Source of the DNA: Chrysaora quinquecirrha
Lineage: Eukaryota > Cnidaria > Scyphozoa > Semaeostomeae > Pelagiidae
Length of the DNA: 64,000 nucleotides
Assembly (NCBI GenBank): GCA_014526335.1
Contig: JACTAT010000303.1
Coordinates: 144,224 to 208,223, forward strand
Reading direction: 5' to 3'
Position numbers and translations under genes: made by a program. A model generated the notes under the pieces. That model saw only the letters and a list, made by a program, of their open reading frames with translations. It made no database searches and was not told where the DNA came from. Positions 47,003-60,294 of this stretch are shown piece by piece. How positions within the stretch are numbered: the stretch's first letter is position 1; the number at the start of each line of letters is the position of its first letter.

Positions 47003-50000
47003 ACTGCATATCACGGGGTTTTCCAGCCCAATCGACGATCTCTTTGAAAGCACGTCAATGTGTAAGATGCAGTTGCAGAAATGGAACAATTAGCTGCGTT
47101 GAATCTTACACTGCAATTGGAAATAAAAGTCGAATCGAAGTTCATAAATCCTGCTTTAACTGCGATTTTGAACATTTTCTTAGAAATGTCACATGCAAAT
47201 GTTTTGATGACTATGCAAAAGTATTCAGACAGCCGTATGATTTATGGAAACCAGACAGCCATGTATACTGTGGATGTGCAGCCGAAGGTGTTATTCGATG
47301 CAATGTGAAAGAAAAACAATCAATGAATTTTCAAAATTTTATGTTGAAATTCTTGAATGATGATCAACCAGACATTCAACCGCCGATGGAAGTGTCTTAC
47401 TATGATACACAAGTGTCTCGTGTTGTTAACCAGAGTCTCCTTGAAGGTAGTAGCTATTTTGTAGTAAAATTTTTGAATATGAGCATTGCAATCGTTTGGA
47501 TATGTTACATGTTAGTATTCGATGGAAGAGAGAAAACAACAGGTTTATTTGTATCTTAAAATTTGTATCTTACTTGTATCAGCTTCTTTTATCTAGCAGA
47601 AAAAGGATTTGAATACTATTGAACTTAAACAATATCTTGATTACAGCAAAGCCGTTTTCGTTGCAACCATTACGGGTATCTCGATATGATATTCGTTATA
47701 ATTTATTTATATTCGTTATAAGTAATAATATAAAGTTCTTTTACGGTATATTTGGCTTAAAAAAATAGGAATGGCATTCCTTGAAAGTGTCCCCAGTATG
47801 AAAACAAAATATTTCGCTGCAGAAACATTCCCAACAAAACGTGAAATTTCTTCATGCCATTTCTTCATGTTCCTGCAGCTTGCTGGATTGGTTAATGTCC
47901 CTTGCCCTATAACTGGCCCCATGTGTCTACGCTGCCGCGCATTTTTCATAACCCTTGACTTTGATCCATTTTTCCAGGGAGTAGCAAGCAAGCAGCTACT
48001 AATTTTCTGCCACGGATCAGAAATTCTGCAGCTACAAACGCGAGCTTTTGCTGCTAAATTGTACTTACGTTCTATACTAAATATTTCGGGTTCAACAATA
48101 TTGGAAACATGAGTCGGCTTAGGTATCGTTGCAAATGGTCCTGAATAAACGGTATCTCACCTCTTTGTTTGTCAACCAGAGTTTCGTTTTTTTTTTATCC
48201 CGGAGAATTTTTTTCTCCAAAATTAGCATGAATGTTCCTTGTTATAAAATAATAAAAAGATACAGTACTAAAAGCAAAACTTTCTTGGCGTCTTACCCAG
48301 ATTTTTATATGCTAGAAAATTATTCAGCACTATATAATTTTTTTGCGTTATTTCGGCACGAAACCATAGTACGCAACTGAGTTTTCATCCCTTTTTTAGA
48401 TTGCAATTTCACTGAAATCACTATTCGACATGGCAAGGTAGAAAAAATCAATGTTGGAGGCTATCCTCGATGTTTAACCTGTGCATGTTTCAAAGGAAAT
48501 TCATTCTGTCAAGGTGACTGGAAGCCCCCTGCAACGTACCAGTCGTGTAACTCATCATTTTCTTGTCAAAAGCTAATAGCTCGTGCTTCGTTAAGTAAGT
48601 ATTGCTTGTGTTTTTGTGTTATAACTTAAGGCAAAAACTCACCTAGGAAGAAATATTTATTTTTGCGTTTGTGATCGAGACTCGCAAAATATTATCCCGT
48701 TTAATGTTCAAATAGTAGAAATTTGAGAAAATATAATTTCTGGGAAAGTTTCAGGAGCACAAAGTTCAGAATGCAGTAAGAAAACTCATTAAAAAATTAA
48801 ATTTGTTTACTTTCGTTCTTATTAATTTTGTTGCTTTTTGCAAAATCGCAGACGCTCGTTCCCAAAATATTATGTATTTTGCTTAAATCTTGAATGTTAT
48901 TTTAGAAATTTTGCGTTTATCGAATTGTAGAGGCTCTTGCTACGATAGTATCTTCTATTATAAAAAAACTCACGTTGGAATAAAAGCTGCTACCAATCAG
49001 ATTCAATTCAGCATAATTTAAATTATTGTGTATAACTGTTGAAACTTTTATTCAAAAATTGTACTCTGAAGTAGCCTTGCTTGGGAAGACGAAATATTAG
49101 GACATAAAAAACATATTTGTCTTTTTATTTGTCCTTGTACCGCGGTGTTTCTGCCTATATTTTATTAGTACAGCATTCATATCTGTTATAACCCGCTCAA
49201 GTTATGCGCCATGCTTTCCGTCATAGAAAGTATCGAGTGCCAGTTCTTCGTTTATTGCCATCAGTTCTTAAATCTATTGGACAACTTCTAACAAACAATA
49301 ACTTTGTAAAAAAAACTGCGGAGCTAGATGCAAAGACTTTTAAAAGACTGAACGAACAAGAGGGAAGAATCGGAAAGCTTAAATGAAACAAAGAATAATT
49401 AGCAAAACAAGATTTTTGTTTTCTTCAAGCGTTTTGGACTCTGTTCACATTAAAACTGGCCGGAATTGTGAAGACAGGAAGAGTTCGTTTTCTCACTTGC
49501 ACCCTTGAAATAAGTCAATTGGCCATTGGCCTTTGCTCTGTATCCTGTGAGCTGATTGGTGTTCAAAACGAAATTACAATTCAACCTCATTTTTTCTATT
49601 GGTGCATTTCGATCCTCATCTGGGTATAAATGCCGCAAGACAAAAAGAGCCTTTAAGTGTGCCCTGCCTCCGTTGTTTATCGCAATCTTGAAGTTGTGTA
49701 CAACTCAAAAGTAAATTAAACAATTTGTAAGCGGAAGGTTACACATGACCGAGAGTTACACATTACTGTCTATTTGAAAGGTAAAATTTCATCGTCCAGT
49801 CTTAATTACTTGTTTGATGACTGGAATCGACTTTGAGTTTTTCATCATATCAAGGTTACACAACAATTTCAACTCATTTTACAAAACACCGTTACCTAAA
49901 GATTCATTGTTTGAACAAATACAGTAAAAACAGTAAATGGGTTTCGAGAAGGTTAAAAGCGCAGCGCAGCAAGTTTCTGAAATAAGTTTCAAGTGACTTC

Positions 50001-52211
50001 TTACAGCATTATTCATCTGTCCAGCAACGGACTTTTGAATTTCTTTGATTATTTCCTTGTATTGATGAAGTGATGCGAGTTTCCGAAATTTCTAGGTTTC
50101 TGGAACTAGGTTTCTTGCGAGTTGCTGCTCACAAAAACGTATAATGCATTTATCTGTACAAATGTTGCTAAAGATTGTTTTATGACTTTATTATTAATAA
50201 GTAGTTTTTTCTGATTGGTAAGTAGCTGCCATTGTCCTTACAGTATGCCAGAATCCTTACTACATTCAATGCGAAGATGAAACATATTCATGGCATTTAA
50301 ACGGCTGCAACTATTCTTGTATTGGAGGAGTGTTGAAATTCCAAATGGTACGACGACCATGGTGCCAAAGACTTGCAAGTACAGAATATTGCGCTTCATG
50401 TCCAAGTAGGTATCTTTTATTGCTAAAGTAAGTAATTTTATCCATGCATTTTTCATTTAAGTCCCCACATTATTATTTGTTATCACCGCAAAAGAACGGT
50501 TAACAAATCATATTGTATAAGTTTTTGTTATATTCAAAAAATTTGTTTGAATATTACAACAAATGGAATAATACTATGACATATTATTAAATTGTCAGTT
50601 GGATTTTTGAAACTTATGCATAGTTTGTCAGTTTGACAGTTGCAATTGTGGCATACTTTGATTGAACTTATAACATGTCGGCGAACTCCGGAAACTGGAT
50701 CTCACTCTAGATCTCCCTTTCTGCTTTTTCGAGAACTAAAGATTGCAAGGATTTTCAACAATTCTTTTTTTGTTTACCGCATCTTGTTTCAGTCATCACC
50801 TGCAGTGCACAATTCAACAGTCTTAGAGAGCTACTTATTAGGGCAATGCTATGTTTGTTAGTTGGCATTGCAGGTCATAGGAAGTAATGTACAAGGGGCA
50901 ATGGTCTCCATTTCGTTCTCTGGGCTGCCATGCTTACAATCGTGCAACACCATGTGTGATTTATCATTTTCTAATATCTAGATGATTGCAACTTCTTGAA
51001 AACAGTTTATTTTGTTTCAGAGATTTCTTGCCTTGCCTTCTTGCTTTTACAAATGTTTTACTTTTACAATTAAATAATATATTTTGAAGATGAAATAAAT
51101 ATAGTTCTTTCACAGCATGTTGCATGTAGATTTATAGTGTTCTCTGTCTTTTAACTAAGTGTTACAGTATGATATTTGATTCATACTTGAAAGCAGAATG
51201 GAAGAAAAAAGACATTAAACACCTTAACAACTCTTCCTAAACACTCAGTTTTATAATGCACGATGAAGTTTTTAGTAAAGATTCAAAATAATGATACTCA
51301 GTAATTAAGTCGTGACATTCTTTTTCCAAAAGGTCATTATTTATTGTGTGAAATTTATAGATAAAGCTGCATTTTTCGCAAAGTACGGGTCAAAGCTGAC
51401 ACTGTGTAAAAGAATAGAAGATGTGATTGACAGGGAAAAAATTTGCGATGGATATCCAGATTGCGAGGATGGAACAGACGAGGAAAATTGCACCCAAAGT
51501 ATGTTTTTATGCTAAAAAATTTATGGTATGGGATACGTTGGTATGGTATGGTATGTTAACTCTATCTCACCTGGCTCCTTTCAAATCTTCTGATTTGTAT
51601 GTCGAAAATACAATCAGAAGTCACCTGATATGCCTCAAGTTTGAGTTTCTACCTTGGGTCCAAAAAATGAAAACTTCACGGGTCTATTTATAACTCTGTA
51701 GCCATGAAAACCAGCTTTTCGCTACGTGATTGACGTCGACAATAGTACATAACAACAAATTTTTTAATTTAAACTTGCCAAAGCATTGTTATTAGCAGCA
51801 GAATTTTTTCACATGGGAACTGTCTATCAACCTTGATCTTTGATTTTGATGTTCTTAAAAAGGATGACGTCATCACATGAAAATCTTTAACATGACTTCA
51901 TTTCACCTATAAATAGCTATTTGCAATTTTCTTCTCTGTAGAATTGTTCCTTACGTAGTTTTGGGTGTTGTATCTCGCATAATATCTTAGATAGGGGGGC
52001 AATGTGCCCCCTCCCACGCTGAGAATGTTCTGAAACGCCCAGGTCGTTAAACGAGTTCCTCTACATTTGTATGCATAAAATTATATCATTATTCTAGCCT
52101 TTTGCGCAGCAAATACAACTAAGGTTGCTGGTCAGACGATCCTGTGGCCAAAGATGGCAAGTAACCGCTCGATTGAAGTGAATTGTGACCGAATTAAAGC
52201 TATTTGGCAAG
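47003..52211 (+). CDS. Adhesion GPCR ectodomain: Cys-rich modules and LDLa
   Basis: Five exons with identical entry and exit phase (1) join in frame: 47003-47446, 48400-48594, 50244-50405, 51361-51498 and 52110-52211. The first carries CVRCSCRNGTISC, CFNC, CKCF and YCGCAAEGVIRC, with spacing like von Willebrand C modules. The second has CLTCACFKGNSFC and the third further Cys pairs. The fourth is an LDL-receptor class A domain: CKRIEDVIDREKICDGYPDC, then EDGTDEENC, with the Ca-binding Asp/Glu set complete. The fifth holds TILWPKMASNRSIEVNC, like the W-P and Cys core of hormone-receptor domains. Uniform phase 1 is typical of exon-shuffled extracellular modules. The gene lies on the same strand as the membrane exons downstream. 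Confidence 0.8.
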
Positions 52212-53044
52212 GTTAGCTGTTTGTAACTTTTGTCATATTATATTTAGCTGAGATTATCCTATCCTACTTTTAAAGAGATCCTAAGCCCAGAAATGTTTAT
52301 TCTTTACTAGACCTGGCCCGGCATCATTTTGTTAAATCTTGCACCGCTTTGCTGCTATATGTGTTTGTTTGTTTGAAATACGTTGATTGGTTTCAGAAAA
52401 GTTTTTGGAGTAAAAATTTGTGATCTGGGCAATTTCTCGACTCATGCATTACTGTACTCTCCGCATCCACTAAGATGTATCTGTCATGCTTGAAATCAAA
52501 CCCAGTGGATTTCAGTTAACGTTAAGTTAGCAAGAACGTCATGTTTAACCTTCCTCTCCGTGCCTTTAAATCGTTCTCTTACATAAAATTATCTTTGACG
52601 ATCAGTACTTTGGACATCCGTACTTTGTCTTGGTTTCTAATCGTAGTCATTCAGCAACTTAACTTTGTAACTTTACCTCCTGGCATAAAGTATTATTGAA
52701 AGTAATAAACAGCCACAGTACTTCAAAGTAAGCAAATGGAAAATATCTTTAACTTAAATACAGTAAGTCCCCACTTTTAAGAAACAAAACCGCTAGATAT
52801 GCACGTTGAATACAAATCATGGTTTCATGGGAATTTTTAGGCTGCAGTTTCTTATATGTTTGTTTCTTAAAAGCTGGGACTGACTGTATTATTGACCGCT
52901 GAAGTCCAGCTTCAGTGAAGCTTGTTGCTCTTGAAAGATGAATGGAAGCTCGCCTTTCTGTTCTGCTCGGAATCTCCGATCGTTACTCGTTACAGCGGGG
53001 CTATTTGCCGAATAAATACCTAAAAATTCCCTAAATCATTTAAG

Positions 53045-56000
53045 GTTCTCTTAATAAATCATGCGAAAGGGTGAATGGAAAAAGAGCCAAGTTTCTAAAG
53101 GAAAACTACTGCAACTGCAGAGATACACGCATCCTTGAAACCAATATATCTAGACGTGTAAGTTTCATATTTCTTTGAATTTTCACATAAACTTCGTACA
53201 AGTGTTTTATTCAGTTAGCTTTGTTTTAGTATCCCTACTGTTGCAATTCACAAAGCAGCTTCTATTTGTTTTAGGGTGATTGGAATCCCGGAATAATGAA
53301 CCAACTACTGCCAGCTTCTCACGCTTTACTTCAGAATATTACCGACGCAGTCAGAGTTTCACAGTATTTTCATATTGTTGAAGACCTGTCGAGAATAGCA
53401 ATGTATAACAACTATTTTGACTATGATTTTTGGAAGGTAAGACGGCAAGCATAATAGATTATTAAAATAAACTATGGAAATCTTTTAACGGGTAGATACA
53501 CTGCATAGGTAGCATATGCAGTGATGTAATGTGTGGAAAGCTATGCGAGTTTTGCTTAATGATACTTCCTTGGAATTGATAGCATCTGAAAACGATTATG
53601 AGAAAATTAAAATATGCAAATAAATGAATACATGAAGATGAATTCAGGACACACTAAAATATTAACTTAAAACGTTTGGTTATTAATTCAAGAATTTCTC
53701 GATTCAGATCGAAGCTTGTTTCACATGATGTAATAAAAGTAATTATTTCTTATTGGAGAAAGGGTTCTTTTCTGTTTTTGAAACATCTTAATACTTTTGG
53801 GGGAACTAAATGGCGAAGTTTTGAAAATTTCTTAAAACTGTATGCTGCTATGCCACTTCCTATTAATTCCCATTAATGTAGACCTCATTCGATGCGTAAA
53901 CAATAAAGAACAATTAACTCTGTTGTTATCTTTTTTTTACAGAATATAAATAGCATCCTGTTGCATCGTCCGCCTTGCTATGAGTCATGGTTTGTTCAGC
54001 AAGTAAGTTAATTGATTCACTATCCATCTGAGACAAAGCATTCCGGCAAAACACCATTGGAGCACTCGAATCTTTTTCTCCACGAGTCCTGCAAAAATTT
54101 TAGATGCTTTTCTGTCAAATGTGCAAACACAAAATTGTTTTGCAATCATTCAAGTGGTAAAGGGCTATGTATCCTCGGCCTCTAATTACTGACTTTCTTG
54201 TTATGAAAGAAGGAGAGTACCTCGACATGCATTTCATGGCTACATTAAAAAGCACCCCTACGTTCTAATTATTTAGTTCGAGAGAACTGTTTCTATTCAG
54301 AGACTTTGAGCTCGTTTTCTTTAGCAATGAAAAATAAAATATTAATAATAAAAATATACAAGATCGAATTCACCTGAATTCTTCTAACAAAACTTAAGCT
54401 TCTATCTTTCAAAATAGAAATATCTCTTTCAGAAATAAAAATCACTTCGACAACTTCCAGATGACAGATTGTAAGATTTCCAGGGCATTCGCTGTGGGGG
54501 GTGCGGCACCCCCCTGGCCTCAAGCCTGTCGGCAAATTGTCTCTAATGCGGGTGTCCTCGGCAACTGAGAAAATTGAGGTCAAAATATTTCGATCGTAAG
54601 CAATAACCTCATTGGAACTTCCTTACATCGCACCGTGAACCATAACAAAATCCAGTTGTATATTACCCCGCATTATTTGAAAGTTACTTAAAGGAAAAAT
54701 TTTCTATGCAAAACTGGCGGATCAAGATAGACAAATCGCTCAGAACTTCGATGTCTTATTTGTAAACCTTCGCATGAATTTGACGACGTCTTTGAGTGTC
54801 ACATTAATTAACACTATCGAGTGTTATGCATCCACCCTAGCCCTTACTTCATGACTAATTATTGACGAAACGACAGTCTACTGTATGTATACCTTCATAC
54901 CTCCATTTGTTAATCGGTCCAATGGCTCTACAGCTTATGGGGTTGCAACATACCATAACAATTCAAATCAGTCATAGTCACTTAACGTCGATCTCTATTG
55001 GATTGGCAAACTGGATAACGGCTCAGAAAACTGTAATTTAAAGGTCCCGAAATGGTCATTAGATCGATTCTAGCTCAATAATGCATGATGATTGAGTGAT
55101 TGTTGTGGAGTGAGTGGCCAAGTAGCTTCTTAGTCAGCTCTTGTTAGACAGCTGAAGTTAAGCTTGGTCGTGTGAGGTCAGCATTTGGATGGGTGACTTT
55201 CCAGATGCATGACAAAACAACTCACTTTGCTTTCCTTTGGAACGGACGTTAAACTAGGGGCCCCATGCCTGGATGCGGCATGCATAGTACGCCTAGATTA
55301 GCTGAAAAAGCTATAGAAATAACAGCCTACTCTAACTAAAGTAACAACAACAACAACAACCATGATTGCTTGGAATAGCTAATTCTTTGTTTCTTTTTTA
55401 GACCATTCTGTACAGGATGCATCTTAGAGACAATATTCCCTATCAGTATGAATTTTTGTATGGATCCACATCCAGGTAATAAGATCGAGTATCATCAACC
55501 TTACAACTAGTTCTTCCGACTCGATGACTTTCAAGGCAACGTCATAAAAATTTAAATTTCCAACGCTTTGTTAACCCAAATTATGTACCGGCTTTATCAT
55601 AAAAACAATATTCCCAATCACTGTGAATTTTCGTATAGACCTACGTATAGGTAAAAAAAAAATGAGCCCCATCAATGTGACGAATACTGCTGACGTAATG
55701 ACGTCAAGAAGCTTACATTTCAAACGACTTTCGGATACAATAAAACTTTACTTTTCGTTATCTTTGCAGCTAATTTAGCTGACCGATAACATGTAACTTA
55801 TACTGTACTATTGTATACCTTTGATCAGCTTTTCCTCTAGCTTAAAAGGACTTTTGCTGAATGTTGCTATAGGTCATAGCTAATGATATAAGTCATATTA
55901 ACAAATAATGGAAGTTTTTGGTCAGCGATATTCTTAATAAACAATAAGGCAATTACGAAATTTTGCCTTTAGAATTCATAATGAAATCAACGTCATCAGA

Positions 56001-59000
56001 AATCATAATGAAATCAGAAATCAACATGACTGTCGTAGTTGTTACATCGTTTTCATTCGCTTCTGAAAACGTTCATGCTGCTGTTGCTCTTGTTACAGTT
56101 CCTTTACTTGTACATTATAAAAAATACCGGAATTTTAATTTCTTCGTTCCTGCATAGAAATAGAAAATGGTCTCTTTCATCGAGAAAGATATCAATTTGA
56201 TATCAATTTGAAAGGTATCAATGTCAAATTTGCTAATAACATCGAAAAATAGTGAACAAACGTAAAACCATTCCATTTAAAACATTCGAATTCCTACAAA
56301 CCAGCAGCTCTACAGAGAGTTACCCACTCTCTCTTAAAGCTTAGGTAAGTAAATAAGTTAATGAAACTACAATTCTCGACAAAATATTTGGACAAGTACA
56401 ATAGACAAATTGATACAACTCCATACCTATTCAAGTCCTCCTCCATTGAATGTTGATTATTTTTTAACAAATGTCGTCATATGTCATAGCATGCATGATA
56501 ATGTTATTGCTACCGTCATTTGAACAGACCATCCAATATTGAATAAGGGAGAAAGGACATATTCAATTTTGTCTCAACAATAATGTCTAGGATTGTTACA
56601 AAGTATATAGCACAAAAAGCTGCCTTGGCTGTAGGTATCATGCCAATTTGTATTTCATATGTTTTTCTTCTGCATCGACCATCGAACAATATTGTCTGGA
56701 TCTGGAATCATTGTCTGAAATGCCAGGCAATCTTTGCATTGTAATAATGTGGCAACATGTAAACAATGCTTTGAAAAAAACAATAATTCACTCGATCCTT
56801 GACTTTAACAAGGCATTGATCGATTTTGTATATTTAGACTCATCTTTTAGATGTTTCGATATATGCAGTGAATTTAACATTGCTTCATGTCTTACATAGC
56901 CTTTTTTATGAAATAAATTATTGTTTATCTTGAGCAGAATAACACATCCAGTTTTGCAAGTGCAGATAGCATCTTACAAGGACATGCTTGTGTCAGAATA
57001 AAAACTTTTACAGGTAAAATGGGTTTGCCCGAGCCTTAGCTATTACAGCGAAATCGCTATTAAAATTTATTTTGCCTTGTTTTGCAACAATCTTAATGAT
57101 AGTTTCATGTAATAGCCCCGTTCAAAGTCATGTTTGCACCATATCAATACAGCTCTAACTTAACAGTCGCATTTATGGAAGTTAAGAATATTTTTATATA
57201 CGTAAAAATCTTAGAAATTTATAAGTGCAAAATATTCACTGTCAAATCACTTATAAAGAAGATCTTATTCAAATCCCGATTAATTTAGAACCACCGGAAC
57301 TGGAAGTACGAAACGTTGCATCTTAACGGCTCATATGAACAGGCCCTTGACACAACTGAATGACACAGTCTGAATAATACCTTTTACAAAAGCTTCACCC
57401 GATTTTCATAATGCTACTGATAGTTAAGCGTAAATAAATTGTGTTTTACATTTTATTTCAGATGCTAAAGCGACCAGAGGGCCTTGTGGTAAAACCTGTG
57501 CTAAAGGTTTTTTGTCGAACGACTCCATTTTTTATTTCTCAATTTTTGAATGTATATTTTTCATGAATGGCGAACACAAGGATAGATTTTTCAACAAGTT
57601 GCATATCACAATTGATGGGATTTGAACCCAGGACTGCATGATCAGAGAGCCAACGACGTTTCCACTGAGCTATGGAGCTCAATGAAATCGCCGAGTAACT
57701 CTCTAAGTCATACAGTCCGAGGGGCAAATCACTCCAAAAATCTCGTCCACTTTTTGAAAAATCCTATTGTTATTTTGAAAATCCTTTTATTATTTTCAGG
57801 AAATTCAATTGTTCTTTTGTGAAAATCCCAAAAATCTCGTCTACTTTATCCCATTTTGCTTTTTGTGTTTCGTCTATGTTTAGCCTTCTTCAACACCATA
57901 ATTATTTTATATATATTTGTCATGAATGGCGAACACAAGGATAGATTTTTCCACCAGTGGCATACCACAATTGAAGGGATTTTAACCCAGGACTGCAATT
58001 TTTGAATGAATAGTTCCAATAATATATGTTATAAACAATTGAATTTTATTTATCGATAATCGGCAAGGGTCGTTGTTGGTTATTTGTGCACCAGTTAAAA
58101 TAAGGATGACTCTTCACTCTTTTTAAAACAAAACTAGAGGATCTTGGTCAAGCAAACAATCTTGTTGGCTCTCTCATCTCATTTTATTTATACTGTGAAG
58201 CTCCTCATTCCTTTTCGGATAAACTACTTCAATATTCATCTCCCGCCAAGAATTGAAAATCGTCATAAATATATTTCACTAAGCAAAGCAAAACGTTTTA
58301 ACCTTTAAGGAGTTAATACCATTAGGAGTTAGTACTTTATATAATTTCAAAATGTTACATGAATATTTTTCAGAGAAATTGTTAAAAGCAATATGTTGCA
58401 GCTTAAAATTCCATATTTCCACAAACATCATTACTTTTTAGGCCACACCAACAACAACAAAAACGCTCGTTGAGATGAAAACCAGTCCTCTGCTGGCAAA
58501 TCAAAGTCAGCAGACACAACAGGCAAGTGAACACGCTCCAGGATTTTCTATGCTAAATTTAGGGCAATGGGATAAGCGATTCCCAATATAGTAATTTCGA
58601 AGTACTGTAGTTGCTTGGCATTTTCCCGAAATCAACTCTGGTACTTACTAAATTTAGGTATTCACGATTGCTGTGTTAAAGTTTGACAGCCCTTAATGGC
58701 TTTCAGCCAATAAAGCGAGCAGCAAGTGAGAGTTTATGTCCAGTAACAGCTTTTCACAAGAATCGCACAATACTGATATTACAGAAACATTTTTCATCTA
58801 ACATATACTGGCATGTTGTTTCAGATACCTTTTGGTTTTTAATCTAATTGGCTTATGAATTTATTTACTGCTTATTGACATAATTTTTGTTGTTTCAATG
58901 TAAAGGGATTGTTGACCAATTCAACTAAAAATGGCACTGGAAGGTTTCGTGATGTTCTTTTAAACAACAAAACATGGCCTAATTCCACTTCTTACAATGA

Positions 59001-59022
59001 AAATAATATCACCAAGATAAAT
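53045..59022 (+). CDS. Adhesion GPCR juxtamembrane (HRM/GAIN-like) exons
   Basis: The exons proposed are 53045-53157 (SCERVNGKRAK, CNCRDT), 53275-53436 (ASHALLQNITDAVRVSQYFH and VEDLSRIA, helical as in GAIN subdomain A), 53943-54002, 55402-55475 (YRMHLRDNIPYQYEFLYGS), 56938-56989 (ITHPVLQVQIASYKDML), 57462-57506, 58442-58522 and 58906-59022. Phases agree throughout this chain. The exon at 56938 needs a weak GTGTCA donor; the stronger GTAAAA donor at 57014 would put a stop in frame, so this part is uncertain. The exon at 58442 ends CAG|GCAAGT, a GC-AG intron. The last exon is rich in N-glycosylation sequons. No canonical GPS (Cys/Trp pattern and HLT cleavage tripeptide) is seen before TM1. Confidence 0.65.
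54003..55099. other. Intronic, nothing recognised
   Basis: A hairpin GGGGGGTGCGGCACCCCCC lies near 54496. No element ends were assigned. Confidence 0.35.
55100..55362 (+). mobile_element. 5S-rRNA-derived SINE
   Basis: The body contains AGCTGAAGTTAAGC followed, after a short gap, by GTCAGCATTTGGATGGGTGAC. This is the order and wording of the 3' half of 5S rRNA (AAGCTAAGC, then GTACTTGGATGGGAGAC), including the internal Pol III promoter. It ends in a (CAA)n tail at about 55348-55361. Such SINE3-type elements depend on LINE machinery. Confidence 0.65.
55604..55652 (+). repeat. Degenerate duplicate of the 55402 exon
   Basis: ACAATATTCCCAATCACTGT, then GAATTTTCGTATAG and an AGGTAAAAA junction, parallel ACAATATTCCCTATCAGTAT, GAATTTTTGTATGG and CCAGGTAATAA of the coding exon. 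Similarity continues into the intron (ATCAAC/ATCAAT, GACGTCA/AACGTCA). No acceptor or open frame remains. Confidence 0.6.
57544..57727 (-). mobile_element. tRNA-derived SINE or tRNA pseudogene
   Basis: The minus strand has an A-box-like TAGCTCAGTGGAAACG and, 37 bases on, a B-box-like GGGTTCAAATCC with flanking arms, in tRNA spacing. The anticodon region is not well paired. Downstream text CTATCCTTGTGTTCGCCATTC is repeated in a second copy at 57912-58000, supporting a SINE. Confidence 0.55.
57912..58000 (-). repeat. Partial second SINE copy
   Basis: Carries the same GAATGGCGAACACAAGGATA and GGGATTTTAACCCAGGACTG as the copy at 57544 and then stops. TTTTTGAATG flanks one side of each copy, suggesting local duplication. 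Confidence 0.6.
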
Positions 59023-59042
59023 GTACGTATACAGATGCATTT

Positions 59043-59674
59043 CAGTGGCATAGCCGAGGTCTGTTGAGCCCTTAGTGACGTTGTCGGACTGGGACCCCTT
59101 GTACCGATGTCTAATTAGGAACAAGAAAGCTGAAATAGGAGATAGGCATAGGGAATAGGAAACTGCAAGTATATCGTAAAGCTTTTTGGACGCTCGTATT
59201 TTTGTTTCATTTACTACCAACATTTCAATTTTCGTCAATTTCCAACTTTCATTACGTAGATAACAAATAGATAAGACAACAGGCAAAGTTCTAGATTAAG
59301 TTTGTCTTGCTGACTGTCGATCCTCTTTGTCCCTTTGTCTAAATCAAAAGTACTGCAAGATTTTCATGTCTCGCTTGCCTGACAATTGATCTCAAATAGG
59401 TCTTATTAAGTTTCAGTTTCAGAAAAATCTTTAGGCGACTGAAACAACTATTGGAATATCAATGACTCACTTTAGGCATATAAAACACGCTTATTTTATC
59501 AAGACAGATCATTTTATAGTGATATAATCATATCATATAATGATATGATATAATTTTAAGGTTGGGGGCCCCCTGGATCCTCTAATCTGTCGTAAAAAGG
59601 GGCCCTATTAGTCAGGCGGAGTATTCGTCGAAAAAGTGTAGTCCTAAAGGTGACCACCATCAGCTACGCCACTG
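59043..59674. mobile_element. hAT-like MITE
   Basis: The ends CAGTGGCATAGCC and, inverted, CAGTGGCGTAGCTG resemble hAT-type termini. It is 632 bp without a transposase. No clear 8-bp target duplication is seen. It starts only about 20 bases after the donor of the exon ending at 59022. Confidence 0.55.
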
Positions 59675-60294
59675 CTGACGCCTTTCTTAATTAATGATCA
59701 CCATACCGAGTCATCCAGAAGATTTAAATGAGGGCTATAGTAGATACTGCTGATGCAGTATCCTTTCTGATTTCGTTACACCCGTATTTGTGATCACAAA
59801 TTTTTGTTTTTTTTAACTCTAAGAATTATTCAGTCAGTGATGTAATTTTTTTTTCAAGAGGTGTTTATTAGGTTGAAGATTACCTGGTTTAACTTTGGTA
59901 AGATTTTGCAGCAGAAAATATTTTGTATTGATTATTTTGTTTGGGAGGTTACGTTTTTTGGCCCACCCGATAGTTTTAGCTTATTTGTTATATTAAACTG
60001 ATGTCATTTGGAATAGAAAACACATTAAATATAACTTAGCAGATAGAAGTGAGGTTTTAACGTGTTTCATTTATTACCTAAACAAAAATCACAAGTTCAA
60101 GTCATTTATATAGCATTTTCTTTTATTGCATAACTCACATATTTTGCATAAGACTATGCACTGAAAATTGTGGTCACATGTGATTCTTCTAGGAACATAT
60201 CATAACTACATGCTTTGTTTCTTCCACCAATTTCGTTACATATTGATTAGTTTGTGGGTTACAGACTCAAAATTCTATGTATTAAATTTCGTAG
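59675..60294. other. Intronic, nothing recognised
   Basis: AT-rich intron ending in the acceptor TTTCGTAG. Confidence 0.4.

Noticed and set aside
47004..47559. A stand-alone 191-residue secreted protein
   Set aside because: The frame crosses a good acceptor at 47002 and a donor after 47446; the ends are intronic read-through.
57544..57727. A functional tRNA gene
   Set aside because: The A and B boxes are present but the anticodon stem and acceptor do not pair well, and a second partial copy points to a SINE.
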